In this document: positions 43,893 through 55,860 of the stretch, in pieces
Numbering within the stretch: position 1 is the stretch's first letter
Layout: every line of letters starts with the position of its first letter
From: Culex pipiens pallens
Lineage: Eukaryota > Arthropoda > Insecta > Diptera > Culicidae
Reading direction: 5' to 3'
Assembly: GCF_016801865.2 (NCBI RefSeq)
Contig: NC_068938.1
Location: 68,121,457-68,185,456 of the forward strand
DNA: 64,000 nucleotides
Translations under genes and position numbers: made by a program
Notes under the pieces: generated by a model
The model's input: only the letters and a program-made list of their open reading frames with translations
Database searches by the model: none
Told to the model about the DNA's origin: nothing

Positions 43893-44057
43893 CCGAATCG
43901 GGACACGTGGGGTGAAATAGCTTTAGCTTTGTTACTGCATAATATTTGGAAATTTTCAATAGGTTTCGGATTGAACAGACACAAAGTAACTCAATTAGTG
44001 CATCAATTTCCAAATTTCAAGCTTTTAAGTGCTCTAAACCTGCTGTCCCTATTCAGG
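43893..44057. mobile_element. 165-bp MITE with CYGAATMGGGACA ends
   Basis: CCGAATCGGGACA at the left and, inverted from the right, CCTGAATAGGGACAGCAGG. The same right-hand end 'aaacctgctgtccctattca' recurs alone at 44889-44908. It abuts the fold-back unit, so it may have inserted at or near its edge. Confidence 0.55.
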
Positions 44058-44860
44058 AGTGAGATCTGAGCTGCTTTGTTGTTGAGTCGTGATGTGACGG
44101 AGAAGGCTTCCTGAAGAGGTGTTCAACTAGTTGGGCCAACTGTGATTTTAGTTTAACTTCACCTCAAAAAGGAAAAAGTGTCGGTATCGGTGAAGTATCG
44201 GAGTTTTGGAAATTGTTTCTCAGTGAAAACATCACCCAATACTTGTGAGTTTGTCGTGCAACACAGCAAACGTTGGCAGTTGATCGGTCGTTTAGGCAGC
44301 GATGGTTTCCGGAGCAGAGGTTTTCAATGGAAGATGACAACTGTTTCGCAATAAATGGAAAAAATGAAAAAAAGTGAACTAGCGATCAAAGTGTGTAGGT
44401 GTTACGCTGATTGCCCGGTGTCGCTGTACAGTCTGTTTGAGTCTCCCTATCTTGAGAATCGACTCAACTCAAGTTGGAAGAGCAGCAACTTTAAGGATCT
44501 TGGTGAGGACTTTCCAATTACATGAAATTTTATTTTTTATTATATTTGCATTATATATTATTTAATAACAGCACACTAGACACACCCTACAAAACAGCAA
44601 TACAATCATAAATCGAAGCGTTTGGTACGGTATGTCCACGCATCCTTCCTCCCCTGTAGATTCTTTGAAATGTGATCCGTTCTCAGAATCCTCTCTGCGG
44701 TAAACACAACGCAGTAGGGCTGGCCGCTTTAATTTTTGTAATACATTTTCGGGTGTTCTCGGATGTACTGCAATTATTAAAATTGACAAGAAAAGTGCTT
44801 GGGGCGTAATCTTATCACAAGACTTTCCAGCATGCTTTCATCGGACTGGCTGCGTTTGTG
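44058..44860. other. Unassigned DNA, moderate GC
   Basis: No inverted repeats or dispersed families were recognised. The minus frame 44562-44789 has no known motif. Confidence 0.35.
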
Positions 44861-44886
44861 TTAGATTAGATTAGATTAGATTAGAC
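44861..44886. repeat. (ttaga)n microsatellite
   Basis: About five units of a pentamer ttaga, directly followed by a solo copy of the 'cctgctgtccctattcag' element end. Confidence 0.9.
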
Positions 44887-46080
44887 TAAACCTGCTGTCC
44901 CTATTCAGACTTTAGTTTCAATTCGTCTCAGATGACGATACAATTAAATTAAATGGCAAACAAGTTTGAGCTTATTTATTTTTGAATCTTTGTATTGCAC
45001 ACTTTGTTTCAAATTCTCCTGTGCAAATCATAACTGCACACAAAATATTTGCACACTGAAAATCATACTTCTTCTCCCCCCGCTCACCTAGAGTGGTGCG
45101 TGGCTCGACTGAGCTTTGTTGCTTTCGACCACTTTAGATCAGTTTCAAACTAGGGTGTGTGTCTTAGATAGTTTTTTCTGCTGTAGTTTGAGGTGTGCAC
45201 TTTGTTGGACAGCTTTTCACAACTTGCACTATTGTCTAAAAATCTCTGAAATCCGCAATGAAATTTAATAAAACAACAAGTTTTATTTGAATTGAGGAAA
45301 TTGTGCTTTTTTAGTGTTATGGTAATAAATGATTTGTTTATTCAATTGGTTCAAAATATAATACATCTTGAAATCAAATTTACAAATCATTTTGCAATGC
45401 ATTATAATTTTCTGGATATATCAATAAATGTATAAAAACAGTTTTTAATGTAATTTTCTACAAACTTTTTTTCAACACTCGCAATTACCTGTTGCTGAAA
45501 TTTAAGCAATCAACCAAAATTTTATTAACTTTTTTACTAATTCGACCTTTCCTTATTAGCGTTTTGTTTAGATATTTCAGCAACTTCATTTTTTTTTAAT
45601 CTTAGTAAAATTAAAGTAGCTGAATCATAAATCCAACTGCCGGGTATTCTACAAAATTTTATTTTACGATTATTTCAAGCAGTACCGTAAAATGGCCGTG
45701 AAACTCCTATGATTTAAAATTTCGAATTTTTTTTCTGTTAAAAAATAACTAGCCCTAATCATGAGATATACATTCCAGACGCGATCATCCGAAGACTTTG
45801 GAAAAATTTCATTTGGAAAACCGAATCACGAAATAGTATTTTATGCAACAATTTTTCTGATATATATTTACACGAAGCACGATTTTTTTTAATTTTTGAA
45901 AATCGGGATTGAAATTTGAAATTTTACATTTTTTTTTGTTCCGTGTGCGTTGTTACTTTGTTTTTTAGGTTCTTGGAATTTTATAAAAGACATTTTAAAT
46001 AACATGCTAATTCTAAAGTTATGTTTCATATCACAACTATTTTCACACTTATTTCCAATCATTTAACACTGCAGCAAACG
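44887..46080. other. AT-rich DNA with repeat fragments
   Basis: Includes a solo MITE end (44889-44908) and, at about 45684, 'gtaccgtaaaatggccgtga', which looks like the start of another TIR element with no partner found. The rest is unassigned. Confidence 0.4.
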
Positions 46081-46860
46081 CACAAGAGGTCAGTTTTAAA
46101 CAATCCTCCCGAAAAAAACAACTACCAGTTACAGAACCAGCCCCGGCGATATTTTACGCAATTAGCAGACTACAGCAAACCGTGATCTTTGCTAATCGCG
46201 ATAGAGAGCCAACGATGCTGCGTCTCGTTTAAAACTGCGTCTAATCCTCGACACTCGCGATGGCCAACGGACGCGCTTTTCAGGTCATCTTCCCCCCCTT
46301 CGCAACAATCTAGATAAAAATTACTGCTAGGCCGAGTTAGTCCATACCATACTGCCCGGCAAGTCCACACGCGATGACACCAACCGGCCACCGTGTGGCA
46401 GGAACGAACGAACGAACGAAGTCCTTGATCCAGGTTTTTGCGCCTGCAAGTTATACCTCTCCCGCAGAGCATCGCCTAACAACGGGCGGACACTTTGTTG
46501 CAAGCGTGCAAATGATGAAATCATAGTGTAGCAAATCTCGTGTCGTCCATCGTCTCTCGTTGGGCCATCATCGTCGACTCCTTTCCCTCCACGTGGTGCG
46601 GTCTTGGCTATTTGCTCAGGCTGGTGGCATAAGTTTGCCTGCCTGCCGGCATCATCATGGTCAACGATGGGGTGGACCAACTTCTGTAGTCTCTGTCGCA
46701 TCTGCTGTCGCCATTCCAGGACGTGGCGCACTGTGTGATGTTCGGTTGCTCGTTCATATGCAGAAACGACCGTCGGCGAACTGTGTACGGATTGCTAACG
46801 TACGTACAACTCGAGGAACGTCGAACCGTGTGTCGGCAGAAGTCTAAGCTGGAAAAAGTT
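46080..46860. other. GC-rich island, no gene recognised
   Basis: A minus-strand frame of 134 codons (46327-46731) starts at GTG and contains Arg, Gln and His-rich sequence without a known domain. A plus frame (46560-46847) overlaps it. A cgaa run lies at 46404-46421. Host single-copy DNA is likely but function is unknown. Confidence 0.35.
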
Positions 46861-47961
46861 TGTTTGAACTGGACAGGGCTGGAGTGAGGTGTGGAGGATT
46901 TAAAATTACTTCAAATAGAATAAAACCGACGGCCCGGGAATTGGATATTTTGCCTAGCGAGTATAACTCCGACTCGACTTACAGCTTTCGAAGATTTGAT
47001 GACTTCGACTCCGATCCATCTTCCGGAGATTTAGGGACTCTGACTTTAAACATTGGAATGAATCACTAGAATCACCTAAATCCCACCCTGTTCCCCGGTA
47101 AAAGACCCGTACTAATAGGAAGCAGTATTTAGAGCCGGGGTCGCGCAGTCTATCCGTCAGGTCCCTGGCCAAGAGTTCAACCCGTTCCATGCCAGCACAT
47201 CCCAGCTCAGTGTGCAATCATACTTGAGGGGGGGCCTCGGATGTGCGGTGTACACGGTTGAGCTGGCTGCAACTCCCCCGCCCTCTTCCGGTTATCATCA
47301 TTCCCCCCGAGGAGGAGGACGAACCGAGACTTGAGTCCTGAGATGAGACCCGCGTGACGGATTGGGTGTAACGGGAGCGGTTGGATGAAATTCACACGAA
47401 GAGAAGAGTCGGCCGCCTGACACACGCAAGGATACAGGTTGTGTTTTATACGGTTTTATGCAGTGCAGCAACGTGCATCGTCTGGTTGACGAGGATCTAC
47501 GAGGGTAGACACTGTTTGAGGACCACCGTACCGGTGTGCCATGCCAATGCCGCAGGAAGAAAAAGGCGTGGGCATGATTCAAGTGTGAAGAAGGAGCTGA
47601 ACGTGGGAGGACCAGGAAGTTTGGATCAGACTTGTACGGCATCACGGCAATCGCCACGGAAACCTGTCGTTGGCTCTTGGAGGTGCACAGTGGGTTTTGT
47701 CAATGCATAAATTTTATGTTGAAATATCTGACTGCTCGATTTACTTATAATTTACAATGTATTGTTATTTATAAATATCGTTAACTTTTAAATAAAAAAA
47801 AAATGACGAGTATTGCAAAACTTTTGATTTTTTTGCTTTATTTTAATGTATAAATGAACATGAATAAATTTATGCCTTTGGAAATCCAGATTGAATTATG
47901 AGATTGTAGACTATTTCGAACAGCTCAGCTCAAATTTGTTAAACGATCAAATTATCGCCGG
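46860..47961. other. Unassigned DNA: ctccgact tract, then GC-rich, then AT-rich
   Basis: 46960-47020 holds a degenerate 'actccgactcgactt' tract that explains the acidic-looking open frame at 46860-47069. 47070-47710 is GC-rich with short frames on both strands. 47710-47961 is AT-rich. No gene is called. Confidence 0.35.
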
Positions 47962-48068
47962 TAATTTTATCATCCGGCGATAATGATCGAAGCAGTCTAC
48001 GATTGGAGAAAGACGTCAAAAATTTTCGCTGCTGCTTTTCTTTGAATTTTTGTTCCAAAAAATAAAAA

Positions 48069-48682
48069 GTGGTTCCGGAACTAATCAGTGCAGTGGTGAA
48101 TGGTGTTGTTCGTGGTGGAAATGTTCAAGCAGTGGTTCCAGCGGAGGATTTTGAACAGGACGGTTCAAACAAGGACGTGGCTCGTTCCGGGTCGGTCGCG
48201 GAACTGCTATGGAACGCGGAGGCCTTCGAAACTTCCCCGACGACCAGGGTGGATGTGGGTTCGCCTGGAAATGGACAACTTCCGGGAGTCTGAAGGAACT
48301 GACCCAAATTGGAAAGGTGGCGAGCGCAGAGAGCGAAGCGGTCGTCGGTCTCCTCGTGGATGGACTCGTCGAGGTCAAAACCCTGCAAACGAAACGGGAA
48401 TCGGAGCCTTGGCGCACGGTTTAGTTCGTCGGAACCAGTTAAGGTGGAACGCAGTTGCAGCGGGGAGGTTCCGTTGCCGCAGTTTCCACGAAAGGAGAGA
48501 AAGGAAGACGACGGAGCAGATTACGAGTGGGCGGCGGCAAGCTGAAGCAGCCCAAGCAGGAACTGGCCTTTTTCGGTGTGTTTCGGGCATGCGAGACCTT
48601 TGAAGAGAAGCTGATTTTGAAAATGTTATCAACTGGTGAGCTCGTTCTTTTTATAAGACAACCATACTTTCATTTATTCTGA
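48069..48682 (+). pseudogene. Broken 5' open-frame remnant of the LINE-derived element
   Basis: Three plus-strand frames overlap (48069-48293, 48100-48603, 48209-48424 continuing after stops at 48455-48682). The last contains FFGVFRACETFEEKLILK, which reads like real protein. Stops and frame changes break the set, so it is taken as a degraded ORF1-like or leader coding region rather than a working gene. I cannot assign a domain. The frame ends with a stop at 48680-48682 just before the fold-back insertion. Confidence 0.35.
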
Positions 48683-48695
48683 CATACACACACAT

Positions 48696-50831
48696 TAGCC
48701 TGTCCCATTTTGAGGTCATGTCGAGGAATTTCAGGTGCTCACTTCTTAAATGATAGATTATGATGTTAGGAACAATGTTTTCTTAGACAAGAAAAAATAA
48801 TAAAATACTTTCTCGCACCCCCTAGTCAATTTACTAAAAAAAGTCACTTTTTTGAACAAATTTTCTAAAATCGCTTGGAATCAATACAAAAACTGCTTCG
48901 ATCAGGTGTGTATTATCTTCAAACGATAGGTTTTTGTCCATAAATTAAGATGCACTATCAATATTGGACCAAAATTTAAGTTTTTGGACTCTCCCAAGCG
49001 GATTTGTGTCGAAAAAATCGCATTTTTTCGAAACTTTTTTCAGAAATGTTCATTTAATTTAGGGTAGCCTATTTTTCCCAGTAAAACCAATACATGCAGC
49101 TTGTAGGAAATTTCATGGCGAACATTTTTCCCTCTGAGAAAATCCAATTTCGACACTCCAGAGCCGAGATATTTGAGTTTTAGTGAGGAAAAAAGTGGCA
49201 ATTTTCAAAATTTCTCAAAATTCAGAAGCAAGGCCTACTAATTACACGATGTAGCAAGCATATGTCTCAAAGGTCAGGGTATGCTTTTTTATAGTAATTT
49301 TGGCCGCTGAATCCGAATCTGAAATCAAATTTCGTGTAAACAGTGATGTTTTGGAGCTACACCCTTTTGGAATGTTATTTGCGTGTTTAAGAGGCAGTTT
49401 TTGTAAATATTGCTCGGTTTGTTCTAGAGGTCGTATCGAGGTGCTCCGATTTGGATGATACTTTCAGCGTTTGTTTGTCTATACATGAGATGAACTCATG
49501 CCAAATATGAGCCTCTACGACAAAGGGAAGTGGGGTAAAAACGGGCATTGAAGTTTGAATTTTCCGAGGATTTCGAATATGACAAAAGTTAGACTAAAAA
49601 CAGCCGCTATGGGACAATAACTAACGTTGTAAAATGTTTGTTCTAGAAAAATCGAAAAACTATGAGGAAAACTGCGATTGGCCAAAAAGTTATTACCGTA
49701 GGCTTATAGTCCATGAAATTCCCTAACTTTTGAACTAAAAGAGTATGGGTGTTGCTGACTGTTGCAAAAAGATATTGAGGTTTAAAAAAAACCATTTCTA
49801 ACAGTAATTTGCAAAAGCTATGAGAAAATGTTAAACCAATCCTGGATGTCTATGGCTCATTCATTTTGAAGTGCTTCAAAAGACCTTTCGAATGCATCAA
49901 AGAGAGTTGGAATTGATGAAGTTTTACTAAAATGCGAGCAATTTTAAGATTTTTTATGTTTTTTGGACCTCGAACTTCAATGCCCGTTTTACCCCACTTC
50001 CCTTTGTCGTAGAGCCTCATATTTGGCATGAGTTCATCTCATGTATAGACAAACAAACGCTGAAAGTTTCATCCAAATCGGAGCACCTCGATACGACCTT
50101 TAGAACAAACCGAGCAATATTTACAAAAACTGCCTCTTAAACACGCAAATAACATTCCGAAAGGGTGTAGCTCCAAAACATCACTGTTTACACGAAATTT
50201 GATTTCAGATTCGGATTCAGCGGCCAAAATTACTATAAAAAAGCATACCCTGACCTTTGAGACATATGCTTGCTACATCGTGTAATTAGTAGGCCTTGCT
50301 TCTGAATTTTGAGAAATTTTGAAAATTGCCACTTTTTTCCTCACTAAAACTCAAATATCTCGGCTCTGGAGTGTCGAAATTGGATTTTCTCAGAGGGAAA
50401 AATGTTCGCCATGAAATTTCCTACAAGCTGCATGTATTGGTTTTACTGGGAAAAATAGGCTACCCTAAATTAAATGAACATTTCTGAAAAAAGTTTCGAA
50501 AAAATGCGATTTTTTCGACACAAATCCGCCTGGGAGAGTCCAAAAACTTAAATTTTGGTCCAATATTGATAGTGCATCTTAATCTATGGACAAAAACCTA
50601 TCGTTTGAAGATAATACACACCTGATCGAAGCAGTTTTTGTATTGATTCCAAGCGATTTTAGAAAATTTGTTCAAAAAAGTGACTTTTTTTAGTAAATCG
50701 ACTAGGGGGTGCGAGAAAGTATTTTATTATTTTTTCTTGTCTAAGAAAACATTGTTCCTAACATCATATTCTATCATTTAAGAAGTGAGCACCTGAAATT
50801 CCTCGACATGACCTCAAAATGGGACAGGCTA
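48696..50831. mobile_element. 2.14 kb fold-back element with 860-bp arms
   Basis: The left arm is 48696-49555 and the right arm 49973-50831, nearly identical inverse copies with occasional substitutions (for example ctcccaagcgg versus ctcccaggcgg). The terminus is TAGCCTGTCCCATTTTGAGG. The loop of about 417 bp (49556-49972) is not palindromic. It is flanked by ACACACAT (48688-48695 and 50832-50839), an 8-bp duplication. The left copy lies in a CA-rich run, which weakens that point slightly. There is no transposase frame. It interrupts the LINE-derived element and must be younger than it. Confidence 0.92.
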
Positions 50832-51225
50832 ACACACATCAATGAACACAAACCACGCCAATATTACTATATACGCGGTAGGGTGTTCCTTTGGTCGTTC
50901 GCTGTGAGTTGTGGATTGCCTGCTTCTCTAATGAAGGTTCGACTAGGGGGGCATGCTTATTAATTTCTCGTCGCTCCATACCCTCAGTGACGTGATGGGA
51001 GCAAGGGCGTCTATACGAAGTGTCCCTACACCCGCTACAAATTTCCGGTGCTTGGGTTGGGGAAAGGGGTTTCTTTTTATTCTTTGCGCCGGTAGTTGTA
51101 GCACTAAAATTCGTGCAAAAAAACTTATGCACGTGGGTGTACAGATTACAGAGTAAAAGATGATCGAATTGTTCACCTAGCGCTCACATGTGTTTCGGGA
51201 CCAAGTTGCCTGCGGGTATGGGGAT

Positions 51226-51251
51226 CATACATACATACATACATACATACA
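51226..51251 (+). repeat. (cata)n tail
   Basis: About six units of cata at the 3' end of the LINE-derived element, directly before the right-hand target duplication. Confidence 0.95.
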
Positions 51252-51273
51252 TAATTTTATCATCCGGCGATAA

Positions 51274-52049
51274 CGATAATGTTATTGTCATCGACCTGGA
51301 GCTTGTAGGGGACATCTGTGAGAGAGAACGCTTTGAGTAAGGCAATTTAATGAATAAAAAAGAAACCTTTTCTTTTAGTTATTTTTTAGGTGCAAATTTT
51401 TGCCCCCCGGGATCCAATTTTGTGATGATAATTTTATCAAATTCATGTTCCTGAATCAATTTCGCAAAAGAAACATGCGCTAAAATTTTAGATTCCTCAA
51501 AAAATCTGTTTTCTACACTGATATTTAAGGGTCATTCCAAGTCATCTGAGTACACTTTTGGACTCGACCATCATTTAGACCAAAATGGGAGGAACGTGCG
51601 TCTAGTAGTTTACGCTTCAAAAAACAAAACGGTTGTTGGAAACAGCTTTCAAAAATAAAAAATTTAGGACTTAACCCATAAACATTTTGATATGAAATGG
51701 TCCTAGGACTAGACATCGCTTAAAATTTCGACTTTCAAGCCATAGAGAGCCAAATAGAGGATTTAAATTAAAATACATAGTTTTGTGAAGAAAATGTATA
51801 CTTTTTTAATACATTTTTTTTCGATATAAAATAATCCAATGGAGGCAATCGCTTACATTTTAATTTTTCTATCGAAAAATAGAAGATTTTCAATAAAAAT
51901 TCGCAGTTTTTTAAAGGATATGTTTAATTTCTGATGTCAAACATTTATAATTTCTGTTTCTTGAGGAAATTTATATATGAACATGAAGTCTTAAGGAATG
52001 TTTTAAGTACAGGTAAGGTAAATTCAAGGAATCGTAGGACATACTAAAC
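51274..52049. other. AT-rich DNA, nothing assigned
   Basis: Begins with GATAA-containing host sequence next to the target duplication. Short frames only. Confidence 0.4.
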
Positions 52050-52320
52050 CAGGAGTGCTCAAAGTCTTTGAATGGCGGGCCAAATTTGAAGCTCACATGA
52101 GCTTGCGGGTCATATGACAAAAAATGTTTTATTTTAATTTCAATCAATAAAGCTAAACAACATATTAGAAAACAAAAAAAAACTAAACAGTTCTGTACAA
52201 AAAAGCCTCCAATCAATTGGTTAAATTTAATTAAAATCAGAAAATCAAAAAAAAAACCAACATAAATATTATTAATCTGCTTTTCATTGCAACATTCGTG
52301 TCTCAACTATCGTGATTTCA
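52050..52320 (+). mobile_element. hAT-like left end, second copy
   Basis: CAGGAGTGCTCAAAGTC continuing 'gcgggccaaatttgaagctc' matches the end at 30907. The right end is not found. The minus frame 51971-52306 runs across it and is not a gene. Confidence 0.45.
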
Positions 52321-52363
52321 CAAATATAATGAAAGTTTTAAAGTTGTATTTAAAAAGATTTGT

Positions 52364-52716
52364 CTGGGTTCGATTCCCATCTGCTGCAACCTTCCATCGG
52401 ATGAGGAAGTAAAATGTCGGTCCCGGGCTTGGTTGTTAGGCCGTTAAGTCATTCCAGGTGTAGGAGTCGTCCCCATGCCATAAGTACAAACAACACACCA
52501 AACCAAGCCTACTCCGGTGGAATCGCTGGCGGCGGTTGGACTCGCAATCCAAAGGTCGTCAGTTCAAACACTGGGGTGGAAGGTTCCTTGGAGTAGAAAG
52601 AGGATTGGGTGCTCTCCCCATTCAAGCCTTCGGACTCCTAGGTTCGAGCAGAAACTTGCAATAGAGACCACAAAAGACCCGGGGGTCGTTAATGTGGATG
52701 GTTTGATTTTTGATTG
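52364..52716 (+). mobile_element. 353-bp retroposon with perfect 12-bp target duplication
   Basis: AAAAAGATTTGT is repeated exactly at 52352-52363 and 52717-52728. The unit starts ctgggttcgattcccatctg, which is a tRNA B box and T-arm, so the tRNA head seems truncated. A second tRNA-like B region lies at about 52556-52580 ('gtcgtcagttcaaacactgg'). The 3' end is a 'gatttttgattg' tail. SINE is the best reading; the family is not known to me. Confidence 0.8.
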
Positions 52717-52728
52717 AAAAAGATTTGT

Positions 52729-53750
52729 TTTATTTTTTATTTTTTAAATATATTTTAGAAGGGGTGACACAAACTTTGTAAAAGTGTGTAATTTATGTTT
52801 TAAATTATGTGCTTCGGTCACCCCTACACTAAAGCACTAAAGTCATCCCTACAATAAAGCAATTAATTTATTGCTTTGCTATTTGAAACAGTTCTGTTGT
52901 TTTGTTTTGTAGATGGAAACTTCCATCTTTTGAGTTATGGCACAAACGGATGAAACTTTTTTTTGCTCGTAATTTTCTGAAACAAATTTTAAAATATGTA
53001 TCATTTACCGAATGTCCACGAGAATTCCTCTATGGTGAACTAATTATGAAAAATTACTAGTTTTAGCAAACGGAATGGATAGACAATGTTTCATCAAATA
53101 AGATAAGCAAAATAGAAAAAGTGCGATAAGAAATTTGATGAGTATGAAAAAAACTCTTCCAAGTTTGGGCACCGTTTGAAATGTATGTCCCTCGACTCAT
53201 TAACAATATGACTTTCAAAGAATGGACGAACTTTTTGTGCGAGTTTTACAACATTAAATTGATGTTTACAATATATCTTATTTTTTCATTATTCAAATTT
53301 TTTTGTGGGCAATTGAGGGATTTTGACAACACTAAGCAAATAGGAAAAGGAATACAAATACACATTTTTTCATAAAATGCATAAAATGCGAAGTTTTGAA
53401 TGGATTTTCACAATACAGCAGTTTGCTGCGTGATAAATTAAAAAAAAATAAAGCAACATACCTTTTTTATGTACTCAAATGTTCACAAAAAGCATTTTAT
53501 TGAAAATATTCATAGTTGCATATTTTTGAAACAACGTGGAATTTTAATTAAATTTTGATAATATTGAAAATTTCTGTAAATTTTTTTCAAATTTGCACAA
53601 AAAAACGTTTCCAAATACTCAACCTCTCAAAAATGGCAATATGGGAATCAACGACTAAAGATTAGATTTTTGCTAAATGAAAAGTCCGCTAGCTATTCAC
53701 ATAATATCTTTAATTTTTTACCTTATATTTTTCAATATGGATGAAGAGTT
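52729..53750. other. AT-rich DNA without a gene
   Basis: Short frames only (for example 53181-53375), no motif. Some phrases may belong to decayed repeats. Confidence 0.4.
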
Positions 53751-53799
53751 GTCCATCGATTCTGAGAGTTTTCATAAGCAATTTAACATCATTGCACTA

Positions 53800-54240
53800 A
53801 AGCTCATGGAGCAATTCCAGCTCAAATCAGGAATTTTTCTGGTACATTTGTACCCGACCCTCTCCGATTTCAATGAATTTTTTTAGGCATGTTATCCTAG
53901 GCCTATATAAGCCATTTTTGTGTATATGGAGCCAATAGTACTCGAAAATAACATTTGAGAAGGGTGTAAGGTATTTAAATATTTTTGTATTTTGCAATTT
54001 AAAAATTACTGTATCTTGAAGCCGTTGCGTCGTATCAAAAAGTGGTCAAAGACAAACTTGTAGGAAATTGGACGGGCATTCTGAAAAAAATACACAGAAA
54101 GAAAAAAAAAACGCCACTTCTATGAGATTTTTCGATTTTTAAGTCTAAAACTTAAATTTAAAGGTGTTGTCACGATTTTTTTTCATTCAAAATTTTTAAG
54201 AAAATAGCCTAAGATGTTACCAAAAGACTAACGAAAAATC
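53800..54240 (-). repeat. Dispersed repeat, copy 2 (inverse of 5.8-6.2 kb)
   Basis: Reverse-oriented copy of 5820-6235: 'gtacccgaccctctccgat', 'gtgtatatggagccaatag', 'catttgagaagggtgtaag', 'gccgttgcgtcgtatcaaaa', 'ggtcaaagacaaacttgtag'. The 53677-53886 open frame falls in it and is not a gene. Confidence 0.7.
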
Positions 54241-54650
54241 TGACGATCTGCAACAATATTTTAACAATTTTTGATCTAAATTTTAACATATACGGATTCC
54301 TCGAGAATTTTCACATAAGTTTGCTTTGAAATTTTTGACGGGAAAACCCCAATCTTTCACTTTTAAGAGCGCCGTTAAAATAAATTTAAAATTTCCTTTG
54401 CGTTTTTCTTCCGTTGTTTTTATATGAATTTATCTGCATAAGTTAAAATAAAAAAAACGAATACGATGAGTGGTAAAAAAACGAGTTCTGCATCGATTTC
54501 CATACAATTCAAAAAATTGAAAACTCGTTTAAGTAGTATTTAAACTAAAACGTCTATGTGTTTAGTCAATTCACCGTTTACCGTGTCAAATGCTGTTGAA
54601 TAAATCAGATTAGTTGATTTTTCTCGAAAATTTACAACAATTTAGATTTT
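54240..54650. other. AT-rich stretch without a gene
   Basis: Unassigned, no termini recognised. Confidence 0.4.
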
Positions 54651-55860
54651 CAAACTCTCCACCGTGTACTCCCTGTAAGCTGCTGGTTGCACTTTACAAA
54701 GTATTCTATGGCTATGTTTGTTTGCACTTCCACCTCCTACTCCGACCCCCAGCCGATGCACTACTCCACGAACCATACCTTCAGAACTTTAACAATGCGG
54801 GGGGTTGGGGTTGAACCGGTCCGCACTTGAACGTCAGGTCGGAGAAAAATAACACCCGATAATGGGAGCAGAAACCAGCCATGCCATCAGAGGGGGTTGA
54901 TGGTTGGCCGTGGTGGCAGTTTAATGTGCCTGCGATGGCTGCCACGTGGTACGTCGCGAAAAAGAACGTCCAACGGGTTGGGCTGCTGATGATGATGTTG
55001 ATGACTAAAACGAAGCTTGCTGCAGGACCAACGATGACAACCGTACAGGAGGAAGTTTCCAACCTGGTCCTGGACAGTTTTCCGAGAAACGACAGAACGT
55101 CAGAATGATGGTCGGGATTGGCAAAGTGGCAACTTAGGTACTGCTTCAGAGTGGGCAGATAGATGGCTTGAAGGGGGAGGGGGTTAGAAAGTTACTCTTT
55201 GCCAGATTCTAGTTGATTGAAGGGAGTACCACAAAAGTTTTTTTTTCTGTTTTGGGGTTTTATGCAATATTTAAACAATTTTTCTCAACTTTTTAGTAAA
55301 GTGACAAAATTATTGAGTTTGAGTAAGAATTTCAAGATTCCAGAGCTACAAATTTCACATCAATTACCGAAAGGTCCACTTGCCCCCAATCTACCTTCCC
55401 GTGCAGCTTCTAAACGGTGTCAAAGCAGTTGCTGAGTCTACCTTTCTACGCTGCTGATGATTCCGGGGGTGGTATAAAACGTTTTCCGCATCCACAGTCG
55501 AACGAGCCAGTGTACGATCATTTTTCCAGCTGGATGTAGCCAATGTGGCGTGCACTGCCAGGCTGGCAGCTTCCTTCCCTGACCCATCGTTTTACCCTTC
55601 GTTCTGACTTTGACGCATCAACGTGGCCACCGGTTCGGAAGACTGAGTTGTTACGAGTCGTACGACGACGAGTTGGGCCGTACATACCCTTGGTTGGTTG
55701 GTTGGATGGTGTGTACGAAATCATCTTCCTCCTAACTGGTTGAAGTAGAACGGCTTTTCCAGGCCTGTTCGTAGCACGACAGAGTTGGGACTGTGTATGG
55801 ACCATGGTATTGTGCCAGGTGGGGATATTGGACAGATCTTTTCTAATTTTGTTGAGTTTT
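54650..55860. other. GC-richer islands 54650-55190 and 55380-55820, no gene recognised
   Basis: Frames of 60-95 codons on both strands overlap (54781-55062 minus, 54881-55108 plus, 55518-55805 minus). No domain was recognised and no repeat terminus found. Simple tracts: gatgatgatgttgatgac (54986-55003). Confidence 0.35.

Larger units (their letters stand above)
47984..51251 (+). mobile_element. LINE-derived element with 22-bp target duplication
   Basis: A perfect 22-bp duplication beginning TAATTTTATCATCC flanks the unit (47962-47983 and 51252-51273). That is a hallmark of target-primed reverse transcription. The 3' end is a (cata)n tail (51226-51251). The 5' portion (47984-48687) has broken open frames. 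The 3' portion (50832-51225) is non-coding. The fold-back element 48696-50831 was inserted later, and without it the unit is about 1.1 kb. No reverse transcriptase is present, so it is internally deleted. The clade is not determined. Confidence 0.85.

Noticed and set aside
46327..46731. 134-codon minus-strand frame in the GC-rich island
   Set aside because: It begins at GTG, is overlapped by a plus frame, and has no recognisable motif.
46860..47069. Acidic plus-strand frame (DDFDSDPSSGD...)
   Set aside because: The Asp/Ser stretch comes from a degenerate ctccgact tract of a type that also occurs near 17.5 kb.
47962..51273. Reading 47984-51251 as an LTR retrotransposon with the 22-bp repeats as part of LTRs
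   Set aside because: The repeats are only 22 bp, lie outside a (cata)n tail, and lack TG...CA ends. They fit target duplications.
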